Shown here one piece after another: positions 24,425 to 32,149 of a stretch of DNA of 49,141 bases (position 1 is the first letter of the stretch; every line of letters begins with the position of its first letter). The stretch comes from Fibrobacterota bacterium (lineage in GTDB: Bacteria > Fibrobacterota > Fibrobacteria > UBA5070). The stretch is from contig JAKPQQ010000315.1 of the NCBI GenBank assembly GCA_029557215.1, positions 1 to 49,141 of the forward strand, in the 5' to 3' direction. Under the pieces are notes generated by a model that did not search any database, was not told where the DNA came from, and saw only the letters and a program-made list of their open reading frames with translations. A program made the position numbers and the translations under genes.

Positions 24425-25510
24425 ATGCCCATTCCAAGATTCGCGTTCTCCAGGCTTCTTTCCGTTCTGCTGCCGTTGGCCTTGTCCTCCGTTTCCCTGG
24501 CCGGTCCCGATTCGACAAAAAACGACGCCCCGCGCGCGGCGAACAAGGGCCGGTTCCTGGCCGTGCTCCCCTTGGGGCACCAGGGGGTGGACGCATCGGC
24601 GGCCAACGTCCTCACCGAAGCGCTGGCCGACGAGATCCTCCGCCTGAAACGGGTGCGGGTGATGGAACGGTCCCAGATGGAGAACATCCTCAAGGAGCAG
24701 GGGTTCCAGCAAAGCGGCGCCTGCGACGGTTCTGAATGCGCGGTGGAAGTCGGCCGCATCCTCGGGATCGACCTGATGGTCGTGGGGACGCTGGGCAAGA
24801 TCGGGAACACCTACACGCTATCCGTGCGCGCCGTCGACGTGGGTTCCAGCGAAGTGGTCGCCAGCGCCCGTCGTTCGATCCGCGGCGAAATCGACATCCT
24901 GTTCACGGAAATGCTTCCCGTGCTGGCCAAGGAGCTGGTTTCGGGCGTGGTGACCGGGAGCGCTTCGTCCCCCGATCGCGGGGCGTCCACCAAGGTCCTG
25001 GACACCTTCGTGGATCCACGCGACGACCAGCGCTACGAATACGCGCGCATCGGTTCGCTGGACTGGATGATGCGCAACATGAACTACCGCGTGAGCCAGT
25101 TTTCGTCGTGGTGCTACGACGACGCTCCGGGCAATTGCGGGTTCCTGGGGCGCCTGTACGTCTGGGACAAGGCCACGCTCGCCTGCCCGCAAGGATGGAG
25201 GCTTCCCACCGACCAGGAGTGGAAGGATCTCGCCGAAAACCTGGGTGGAATGGACAAGGCGGGCGATCTGATGCGCAGCGCCAAAGGGGCCAAGGACAAT
25301 TCGTTGTTTCGCGCCAAGGCGGCCGGGTTCCGCGATCCGGAAGGCCACTACCTGGGGATCGGGGCGTTCTCGCTCTGGTGGAGCGCGACGGAATCCGACA
25401 CGGCCACGGCCGGCTCGTGGGGACTGGACTTTTCGGGGACTTCCCTGGGGTTCGGCGAGGCGCTCAAGGCCAACGGATACTCGGTGAGGTGCGTGCGGCC
25501 GGTGCAATGA
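24425..25510 (+). CDS. exported CsgG-like plus FISUMP-domain protein
   Basis: 361 residues. The signal peptide (PRFAFSRLLSVLLPLALSSV, then SLAG) fixes the start. Residues 40-180 resemble the CsgG/outer-membrane lipoprotein fold that binds or reports on envelope components: AVLPLGHQGVDASAANVLTEAL, VRVMERSQMENILKEQ, VGRILGIDLMVVGTLGKIG. Residues 205-361 match the Fibrobacter succinogenes major paralogous domain: DPRDDQRYEYARIGSLDWM, MNYRV, YVWDKATLACPQGWRLPTD, SLWWSATESD and SVRCVRP. FISUMP domains are found on secreted Fibrobacter proteins and their function is unknown. The gene stands alone, 169 bases after lnt. Confidence 0.85.
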   Translation: MPIPRFAFSRLLSVLLPLALSSVSLAGPDSTKNDAPRAANKGRFLAVLPLGHQGVDASAANVLTEALADEILRLKRVRVMERSQMENILKEQGFQQSGACDGSECAVEVGRILGIDLMVVGTLGKIGNTYTLSVRAVDVGSSEVVASARRSIRGEIDILFTEMLPVLAKELVSGVVTGSASSPDRGASTKVLDTFVDPRDDQRYEYARIGSLDWMMRNMNYRVSQFSSWCYDDAPGNCGFLGRLYVWDKATLACPQGWRLPTDQEWKDLAENLGGMDKAGDLMRSAKGAKDNSLFRAKAAGFRDPEGHYLGIGAFSLWWSATESDTATAGSWGLDFSGTSLGFGEALKANGYSVRCVRPVQ

Positions 25511-25546
25511 CCCCGGCTGCAGGAGCACCGCGGGAAATCCCGAACC

Positions 25547-25564
25547 GAAGCGATCGATCGCTTC
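25547..25564. terminator. 18-base perfect palindrome after the FISUMP gene
   Basis: GAAGCGATCGATCGCTTC can form a short hairpin 37 bases after the stop codon. With no loop-friendly centre and no T-tract, terminator function is a weak guess; a protein-binding site upstream of the small membrane-protein gene is equally possible. Confidence 0.35.
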
Positions 25565-25636
25565 CCGACTGGCGGTCTTGCCTGGGACGATGGTAGGATT
25601 GCTTCCAACCACGGTTTCGAGGAGAATCGGGCAAAG

Positions 25637-25795
25637 ATGAGATGGTTGACGATCAGCGGGGTCAGCAGCGCCATCGGTTACGTTGGCTGGAAGCTCGGGA
25701 ACCAGATTTCGCCCACGACAGGGTTGTGGGGCTCGTTCCTGGTCGGCTTGGCCGGGCTCTGGGTGGGAATCAAGCTGTTCCCCAAGGACGGATGA
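25637..25795 (+). CDS. 52-residue small membrane protein
   Basis: The frame encodes MRWLTISGVSSAIGYVGWKL, GNQISPTTG, LWGSFLVGLAGLWVGIKLF and PKDG: two short hydrophobic segments rich in Gly and Trp around a polar turn, ending in Lys-Asp-Gly. GAGGAG lies 13 bases before the ATG, slightly far but purine-rich. The hydrophobic pattern and a stop within 160 bases make it a plausible helical-hairpin small membrane protein. I do not recognise a family. It is convergent with pdxB, with 40 bases between the stops. Confidence 0.6.
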   Translation: MRWLTISGVSSAIGYVGWKLGNQISPTTGLWGSFLVGLAGLWVGIKLFPKDG

Positions 25796-25835
25796 CGGTC
25801 GGTCCCTCCGCGGCGATCGACGGGTAAGAAGGGAA

Positions 25836-27023
25836 TCAGGCCGATTCGTCCGTTCGCAGCGCCACGAAGCCAAGCCTTCGGGCGATCTCCCAGGTGGCTT
25901 CGGGCAAGTGGTCCGGTGCCGACACCGGGCGATGGCGCCATTCCAGACGGGTGGGGTATTCCTTGCGGAGCCGATCGAAGGCCTGGCCTCGTTCGTGGTC
26001 GGCAAGATCCAGGATGGGGCGCATGCCCTGGTCGTCGTCGCTTGGGTTCCATGCGGCCACCACCAAGGCGCAAAGGGCGTCCCATGGATCGCTTCGGCGC
26101 GAAACGTCGGTGCCGTCGGGCAAGCGCAACGCCTGCGCGTCGAGCGCCCGCGTCGGGGAGGCGGGCAGGTGCCAATCGGCAAGACCGAGGAATTCGCCCA
26201 ACGCCCGCCTGACCATGCGGGTCCCTTCGAGCTTGCCTTCCAGCGAGTAGCCGGCCACGTGCGGCGAAATCCAGCGAGCGGCCTTGGCCAAACCGACGGG
26301 AACCGAGGGTTCGGGATCGAACACGTCCAGCGCGATCGTCAAGTCGGGGCGTTCCCGGGCGAGCTCGGCGAGGTCGCCGGAAACCGCCGTGGCTCCGCGT
26401 CCGGCGTTCAGGAACAAGGCACCATGCCGCAGTCGCGACAGATTCCGCTTTGAAAACAGCCCCTGGGTGGGGTGGGGTCCGCCGCGGACCAGCGGAAGGT
26501 GCCCGGCGACCACCTGGCAGGAATCGAGCAGCTCCTCCAGGGCGACGAACCCTTCGGGGCCTTCCGCTTGGGCGCGCGGAGGATCGTTCTTCAGCACATC
26601 CATGCCGAACCCCGCGAACACTTCCACCACCTGTCGGCCCACGCGCCCCACGCCCACCACGCCTGCCTTGGGGCCAGCGGACAGATCCAGCCGTCGTTCC
26701 AGGTGCGCGCCGGCCACCACCGCGCCGGCCCATTCGGCCACCGATCGCGCGTTGCATCCGGGCGCCGACGCCCACCGGATCCCGTTGGATTCCAGCCAGG
26801 GGATGTCCAGGTGGTCGGTGCCGATCGTGCAGGTTCCCACGAACCGCACCGGGGTGCCTTCCAGCAGGGTGCGGTCCACCTTGGTGATGGAGCGCACGAT
26901 CAAGGCGTGGCAATCCGCGAGATCGGATCGACGGATGTCGCGCCCGGCCAGACGCACGACCTGTCCGGCGTCGGCGAACGCCTCGGTCCCCAGAGGGACG
27001 TTCTGATCCACGACCACTTCCAT
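25836..27023 (-). CDS. pdxB: erythronate-4-phosphate dehydrogenase
   Basis: 395 residues of the D-isomer-specific 2-hydroxyacid dehydrogenase family. The start MEVVVDQNVPLGTEAF, the FVGTCTIGTDHLD and SAPGCNARSVAEW motifs, the Rossmann loop VGVGRVGRQV, and the catalytic regions LNAGRGA (Arg), LDVFDPEPSVP (acid) and SPHVAGYS (His) match PdxB, and the C-terminal extension is present. It oxidises 4-phosphoerythronate in the DXP-dependent pyridoxal phosphate pathway. A TAAATT hexamer 7 bases before the ATG suggests a leaderless transcript. Divergent from purN. Confidence 0.92.
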   Translation of the reverse strand: MEVVVDQNVPLGTEAFADAGQVVRLAGRDIRRSDLADCHALIVRSITKVDRTLLEGTPVRFVGTCTIGTDHLDIPWLESNGIRWASAPGCNARSVAEWAGAVVAGAHLERRLDLSAGPKAGVVGVGRVGRQVVEVFAGFGMDVLKNDPPRAQAEGPEGFVALEELLDSCQVVAGHLPLVRGGPHPTQGLFSKRNLSRLRHGALFLNAGRGATAVSGDLAELARERPDLTIALDVFDPEPSVPVGLAKAARWISPHVAGYSLEGKLEGTRMVRRALGEFLGLADWHLPASPTRALDAQALRLPDGTDVSRRSDPWDALCALVVAAWNPSDDDQGMRPILDLADHERGQAFDRLRKEYPTRLEWRHRPVSAPDHLPEATWEIARRLGFVALRTDESA

Positions 27024-27093
27024 TTCCGGCAATTTACCAGTTCCCGTCGCCAGGTGGACCGGGTTCGACGACGATTTTGCACATTTGTACCCC

Positions 27094-27711
27094 ATGAGCC
27101 AGTCCGAATCGTCCACGACACCGAAATCGCCGGCGGTGGGAGTCCTTTGTTCCGGGGGCGGGTCCAACCTGCAGGTCCTGATCGACCGCGCCCGGACCGG
27201 GGAGCTGGGCGGACGGATCGCCTGGGTGGTGTCCAACAACGGATCGGCGTTCGCCCTGGAACGCGCGCGCCAGGCAGGGATCGAGGCGGTCCATGCTTCG
27301 GCCAAGTCCCTGGGCAGCCCGGAAGCGGTGGAATCCAAGCTCCTGGAGCTGATCGAGCGCGACCAGGTCCAGGTGCTGGTGCTGGCCGGTTACATGAAGG
27401 CGCTTCCCGAATCGGTCCTGCGGCGCCTGCCGGGCAGGGTCGTGAACATCCACCCGGCGCTTTTGCCCGCGTTCGGGGGCAAGGGGATGAACGGCCACCA
27501 TGTCCACGAAGCGGTTATCGCTCGCGGCGCGCAGTGGACGGGTGTTACAATTCACCTGGTGACCGAGAACTACGACGAGGGGCCGATCCTTCGCCAGCGC
27601 GTCGTCGCTGTGCGTCCGGACGACACCCCCGAAACGCTGGGGACTCGGGTGCTCGCGATCGAGCACGACACTCTCTGGCGCGAAGTGCGCGCCCTACTGG
27701 AAAGGGCATAG
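27094..27711 (+). CDS. purN: phosphoribosylglycinamide formyltransferase
   Basis: 205 residues, typical length. VGVLCSGGGSNLQVLID (phosphate loop), VLAGYMKALP, the catalytic NIHPALLPAFGGKGMNG (Asn and His) and TENYDEGPI (Asp) are all in place. It formylates GAR with 10-formyl-THF in purine synthesis. The first gene of a tightly packed operon with a STAS protein, gcvT and ftsK; gcvT supplies 5,10-methylene-THF, linking the two by one-carbon metabolism. An in-frame TTG 9 bases upstream is a less likely start. Confidence 0.94.
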   Translation: MSQSESSTTPKSPAVGVLCSGGGSNLQVLIDRARTGELGGRIAWVVSNNGSAFALERARQAGIEAVHASAKSLGSPEAVESKLLELIERDQVQVLVLAGYMKALPESVLRRLPGRVVNIHPALLPAFGGKGMNGHHVHEAVIARGAQWTGVTIHLVTENYDEGPILRQRVVAVRPDDTPETLGTRVLAIEHDTLWREVRALLERA

Positions 27712-27714
27712 AAC

Positions 27715-28047
27715 GTGTTCGATCTCCACTTCCACACAGACCTCCGCGAAGGCGACCCCAGGATCGTGCTTGCCGGCTCCTGTCGCGAATACAGCCTGGA
27801 CCGGTTCAACGAGATCATGAAGACCTCGAGCGAACAGGCGACGAAAACCGTCTACCTGGACCTGTCGCAGACCAAGCTCCTGGATTCCGCCTCGCTGGGC
27901 ACGATCGTGTCGCATTTCAATCTGCTGCGGGCGCAAGGCAAGCGCCTGATCCTTTTGAATCCGTCGGCGTCCTGCCGGCACCTGCTGGAGATCACTTCCT
28001 TGAACCGGGTTCTGACGATCGAGACCGATCCGGCTCCCGGGGAATGA
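27715..28047 (+). CDS. STAS-domain protein between purN and gcvT
   Basis: 110 residues forming a single STAS domain: KTVYLDLSQTKLLDSASLGTIVSHFNLLRAQGKRLILLNPS, with Ser58/Ser60 after Asp57 at the usual phosphorylation site. GTG start 3 bases after purN; its stop overlaps the gcvT ATG. Probably an anti-sigma antagonist or other partner-switch protein; its target kinase is not in the window. Confidence 0.85.
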   Translation: MFDLHFHTDLREGDPRIVLAGSCREYSLDRFNEIMKTSSEQATKTVYLDLSQTKLLDSASLGTIVSHFNLLRAQGKRLILLNPSASCRHLLEITSLNRVLTIETDPAPGE

Positions 28048-29168
28048 CCGTTTCCGTACCATCTCAAGAGAGGTCGCTTTTGGAATTGCGCGAAACACCG
28101 CTGGCCGCCCGTCATCTGGCCCTGGGCGCACGACTCGTTCCGTTCTCGGGATGGAACATGCCGGTCCAGTACAACGGGATCGTGGAAGAACACAAGGCCG
28201 TCCGCGAACGCGCCGGCCTGTTCGACGTTTCGCACATGGGGCGGTTCGTGGTGAAAGGGCCCGACGCGCTGTCCGACCTGGAGTCCATGACCACCAACCG
28301 CGTGGCCAGGCTCGCGATCGGGCAGTTCCAGTACAGCTCGCTGCCCAACGAGCAAGGCGGTCTGATCGACGACATCCTGGTGGGGCGCACGGGAGAATCC
28401 GAATTCCAGGTCGTGGTGAACGCGGGGAACCTCGCGGTCGATCGCGACAGGATCCGTTCGGGGCTGTCGGCCGGGACGGAATTCGTCGACGAAAGCACGA
28501 CCCACGGGATCGTCGCGCTGCAGGGCCCCAAGGCCGCCGCGATCCTGAAGACCGTCGCGCCGGACCTGGACCTTTCCATGGCCACCTACCATTGCGGACG
28601 GGCCACGTTGCTGGGCCGGAGCGTGTTCGTGTCGCGCACCGGCTACACGGGCGAAGACGGATTCGAGATCTATCCTCGCCTGGAGGACCTGGTGGCCGTC
28701 TGGGACGCGATCCTGGAAGCAGGCAAGCCCGAAGGCATCCTGCCGTGCGGTCTGGGCGCCCGCGATTCGCTGCGCCTGGAGGCCGGCTACTCGCTTTACG
28801 GACACGAATTGTCCACCGACCGCACCAACCTGGAAACGGGCCTGGCCTGGATCACGGACCTTTCCAAGGATTTCACCGGAGCCGCCGTGCTCCGCGCCCA
28901 GAAGGCCGCCGGGATTCCCCGCCAGATCGTGGGCTTGGCCATGGAAGGCAAGGCCATCCCGCGCGCGGGATACGCCGTGTACGCGGGCGAAGAGAAGGTG
29001 GGCGAAGTCACATCCGGCACCCAGAGCCCCATCCTGGGCAAGGGCATCGCCCTGGCCCTGGTGGACAACGGCAAGCTCGCCAAGGGACAGGTCGCGCATC
29101 TGGACATCCGCGGACGCAAGGAGCCCGCCCTCGTGGTCGATCGGCGCTTCGTCCGACGCGGAGCCTGA
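28044..29168 (+). CDS. gcvT: aminomethyltransferase (glycine cleavage T protein)
   Basis: 374 residues, full length. LVPFSGWNMPVQYNGIVEEHKAVRERAGLFDVSHMG is the GcvT N-terminus with the folate-site Asp in FDVSHMG; LIDDILV, SRTGYTGEDGFEIY, CGLGARDSLRLEAGYSLYGHEL and VGEVTSGTQSPILGKGIALA complete the family pattern. It moves the methylene group from lipoyl-H protein to THF and releases ammonia. The gcvH and gcvP genes are not nearby in this window. It starts by ATGA overlap with the STAS gene. Confidence 0.95.
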   Translation: MTVSVPSQERSLLELRETPLAARHLALGARLVPFSGWNMPVQYNGIVEEHKAVRERAGLFDVSHMGRFVVKGPDALSDLESMTTNRVARLAIGQFQYSSLPNEQGGLIDDILVGRTGESEFQVVVNAGNLAVDRDRIRSGLSAGTEFVDESTTHGIVALQGPKAAAILKTVAPDLDLSMATYHCGRATLLGRSVFVSRTGYTGEDGFEIYPRLEDLVAVWDAILEAGKPEGILPCGLGARDSLRLEAGYSLYGHELSTDRTNLETGLAWITDLSKDFTGAAVLRAQKAAGIPRQIVGLAMEGKAIPRAGYAVYAGEEKVGEVTSGTQSPILGKGIALALVDNGKLAKGQVAHLDIRGRKEPALVVDRRFVRRGA

Positions 29169-32044
29169 TGGCTCGTCCGGCCAGAAAATCGGAAGTGACC
29201 CGCTTCAAGCGGGTGGAACCCACCGCGCCCGCGACCTCCACCAAGGCCGCCAGATCCCGTCGTGGCAAGCCGGGAGCCACGGCTTCCGGGCCCGCCGCGA
29301 AATCGGGCGCTCCGCACATCAAGGCCCAGATCGCCGGAAGCCTCCTGATCCTGGTGGCGGCGTGGTTGTTCCTGGCCCTGGTGCTGGGGATCCTGCGCGA
29401 GAACGATCATCCGCTGGGGCCATGGCTTGGCAGGAAGGTCGCCGAATTCGTGGCGTGGTTCTTCGGGGCGTTCCCCGGACTTCTGTTCCCGTTCGTGCTG
29501 GGGCTGTTGGGAGCCCGCGTCGTGGCGGGGGCGCACGCGGTGCTCAACCGCGCCCTGGTGGCTTCGGGGTTGGTCTGGACGCACCTGCTGCTGTTCCTGT
29601 CGCTTCCGGGGCTGTACGGACGGGATCTGTCGTTCGCCTGGCTTTCGCGCCACGCGGGCGCGATGGGACAATTCGTGGTCGACGCGTTGCTGGCTCCGGT
29701 GTTCGGACCCCACGCGCTGGGACCGGCCCTGATCCTCACCGCATCGCTGGGCGGGACGATGTTCTTCCTGTTCCGGCTCACGCCCCGCGAGGCCTTGGCC
29801 ACCGGAGTCGGCGCCGGAGGGAGCCTGTTGTCCCGCATGCGCGACAAGTTCGCCGAGCCGCGCACCGACCGGATCGTCCTGGAAGCGGAAAAGGACCTGC
29901 TGGCCGGGGGAGCGCTGGCCCTGGGCGTGGAACCCAAGGGTCGGTTCCTGGATCGACGGATCCGGCCCGAGCCGGAGGAGGGGATCCTCCCGATGCCCGG
30001 ACAGCTTCCGCCGGCCCCCAAGCCCAGGCAGGGACGAACCCCGCTGGTTCCGGGAGCCGTGCTCGCGGGGGCGGCCAAGGCCGGGGCCTTCGACGACCCG
30101 GACGGTCCCGAGCTGGGCGGCAAGGCGCTTGAGGTCTACAACAACCTGTCCGCCTGGCGGCCGCTGCGACCGGAAGACCTGGTCGGGCTCAATCCGCTGG
30201 AAATGCGCGAACTCAAGCGTCGCGACGAGGAGTTGCGACGCGCCGACATGCTCAACCAATGGGAGGACCGCGAGGTCCAGGCCAAGGTGTCGCGTCGCCC
30301 CAAGATCGCCACCGACGACCAGCCCGTCGCGCGTCCCGAGCCGTCCGGACGCCGGCTGGCCGTGCCCGAGCCCGAAGACCGGCCGTCGCCGGATCCGGAA
30401 ACCGACTTGCCGGAATCCGTCGACCCCGATTCCGGGATCGACGAGCCGGAAGGCCTTCCCGACCAGCCTTCGCAGCCCCGGGTCGTGCGCAGCGCCGCCT
30501 CCAAGCGGGTATCGGCCCAGAGCCAGCGCATGATCGACAAGGCTGCCAACGCCGACGCCTCCAGCCGCTACAGGATCCCCGACGTATCCATCCTTCCCGA
30601 GCCGCCGCCCCAGGATGCGGAAGTCGACGAGGCCGCCTTGCAGGCCACCGCCGACAAGCTCGTGCTGCAGCTCAAGAACTTCAACGTGTCGGGCAAGGTC
30701 CTGCAGATCGAGCCCGGCCCCGTCATCACGCGGTTCAAGATCGAACTCGCTCCCGGCACGCCGGTGCGCAAGATCTCCAACCTGAGCGAAGACCTGGCCC
30801 TGGCGCTCAAGGCCCGCCGCATCCGCATCCAGGCCCCCATTCCGGGCGAGGCCATGGTGGGCGTGGAAATCCCCAACCTCCGGCCCGAGACGGTCTACAT
30901 CAAGGAGCTGTTGCGGGCGCCGCAGTTCCGCGATCCCAAGTTCAAGCTGCCGGTGGTGCTGGGCAAGGACACCGCGGGGCACCCGGCGTTCACCGACCTC
31001 GCGCGCGCGCCGCATCTGCTGATCGCGGGCCAGACGGGATCCGGCAAGTCGGTGTGCATCAACACGATCCTGAGCTCGCTCCTGTTCAGCCAGTCGCCCG
31101 AGCGTCTGCGCATGATCCTGATCGACCCCAAGGTGGTGGAGCTTTCCACCTACAGCGAGATCCCGCACCTGATGGCCCCGGTGATCACCAAGCCCGACGA
31201 GGCCGTGCAGGCCCTCAAGTGGACGGCGGTGGAGATGGACCGCCGCTACGACGTGCTGGCGGCCGCCGGAACCCGCAACATCGCGGGGTTCAACGACAAG
31301 TACGAGGCGAACGCCCTGCCCGAGACGGTGGGCGAAGAGGACCGGGCGCGCATGCCCTACCTCCTGCTGATCGTCGACGAGTTCGCCGACCTCATGATGG
31401 TCGCGGGCAAGGAAGTGGAGACCAACGTCGCGCGCATCGCCCAGAAGGCCCGCGCGGTGGGCATCCACATGATCCTGGCCACCCAGAGGCCATCCACCAA
31501 CGTGATCACCGGCGTGATCAAGGCCAACCTGCCCACGCGCATCGCGTTCCAGGTGGCCAGCCAGATCGACGCGCGGACGATTCTCGACAAGCAGGGCGCC
31601 GAAGACCTCCTGGGGCGCGGCGACATGCTGTTCCGGGGCATCGAGGCGCCCGAACCCGTGCGCGTGCACGGAGCGTTCGTGTCCGACGCCGAGGCGGAAG
31701 CCGCGGCGCTGGCGGCCAGCTCGCAGGGCGTGACCTTCCCCATGATCGAGAGCTTCGATCTGGGCGACGGCGACGGCCTGGACGGCGACGACGAGTCCGA
31801 GGCGCCGATCAAGCTCGACGGCAAGTTCGGCGAAGCGGCGCGCATGGTGGCGCTGACGCGGCAGGGGAGCGTCTCCATGCTGCAACGGCGCCTGGAGGTC
31901 GGGTTCGCCCGCGCCGGACGCATCATGGACCAGTTGGAACGCATGGGCATCGTGGGCCGCGACCGCGGTTCCAAGGCGCGCGAGGTCCTCATGGACGAGC
32001 TGCAGGTCGAGGACCTGGTCAGGCGGCTGGAAGAAGGGTATTGA
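29168..32044 (+). CDS. ftsK: DNA translocase FtsK
   Basis: 958 residues. About four transmembrane helices in the first 205 residues, a low-complexity acidic/proline linker (about 250-480), then the motor: the beta/alpha core with Walker A GQTGSGKS near residue 621, LIDPKVVELSTYSEIPHL, Walker B LLLIVDEFADLMM near 733 and ATQRPSTNVITGVIKAN. The C-terminal gamma winged helix (QGSVSMLQRRLEVGFARAGRIMDQLERMGIVG) reads KOPS-type sites and activates XerCD. It segregates the chromosome terminus at division. The ATG overlaps the gcvT stop by one base (TGATG). Confidence 0.95.
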   Translation: MARPARKSEVTRFKRVEPTAPATSTKAARSRRGKPGATASGPAAKSGAPHIKAQIAGSLLILVAAWLFLALVLGILRENDHPLGPWLGRKVAEFVAWFFGAFPGLLFPFVLGLLGARVVAGAHAVLNRALVASGLVWTHLLLFLSLPGLYGRDLSFAWLSRHAGAMGQFVVDALLAPVFGPHALGPALILTASLGGTMFFLFRLTPREALATGVGAGGSLLSRMRDKFAEPRTDRIVLEAEKDLLAGGALALGVEPKGRFLDRRIRPEPEEGILPMPGQLPPAPKPRQGRTPLVPGAVLAGAAKAGAFDDPDGPELGGKALEVYNNLSAWRPLRPEDLVGLNPLEMRELKRRDEELRRADMLNQWEDREVQAKVSRRPKIATDDQPVARPEPSGRRLAVPEPEDRPSPDPETDLPESVDPDSGIDEPEGLPDQPSQPRVVRSAASKRVSAQSQRMIDKAANADASSRYRIPDVSILPEPPPQDAEVDEAALQATADKLVLQLKNFNVSGKVLQIEPGPVITRFKIELAPGTPVRKISNLSEDLALALKARRIRIQAPIPGEAMVGVEIPNLRPETVYIKELLRAPQFRDPKFKLPVVLGKDTAGHPAFTDLARAPHLLIAGQTGSGKSVCINTILSSLLFSQSPERLRMILIDPKVVELSTYSEIPHLMAPVITKPDEAVQALKWTAVEMDRRYDVLAAAGTRNIAGFNDKYEANALPETVGEEDRARMPYLLLIVDEFADLMMVAGKEVETNVARIAQKARAVGIHMILATQRPSTNVITGVIKANLPTRIAFQVASQIDARTILDKQGAEDLLGRGDMLFRGIEAPEPVRVHGAFVSDAEAEAAALAASSQGVTFPMIESFDLGDGDGLDGDDESEAPIKLDGKFGEAARMVALTRQGSVSMLQRRLEVGFARAGRIMDQLERMGIVGRDRGSKAREVLMDELQVEDLVRRLEEGY

Positions 32045-32051
32045 GGTTCGA

Positions 32052-32123
32052 CGGTGCCACCGTGGGACCCGAACGGGGCGCGTTGTAGGGGCGATTCATG
32101 AATCGCCCCTACGGGTGGCACCG
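32052..32123. repeat. nested palindrome downstream of ftsK
   Basis: A perfect 28-base palindrome (32085-32112; left half GTAGGGGCGATTCA) has the same GTAGGGG/CCCCTAC ends as the element after pgk. It sits inside a 10-base inverted repeat, CGGTGCCACC and GGTGGCACCG, at 32052-32061 and 32114-32123. The two convergent genes (ftsK and the caspase-like gene) end on either side, so it may also act as a bidirectional terminator, though no T-tract follows. Confidence 0.75.
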
Positions 32124-32149
32124 ACCGGGTTTGACCCCGGTGACCCCGG

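Noticed and set aside
28796..31885. A 1029-codon open frame antisense to gcvT and ftsK
   Set aside because: It mirrors codons of a certain gene on the other strand, is Arg/Gly/His/Gln-rich with no domain pattern, and is the usual artefact of GC-rich coding DNA.
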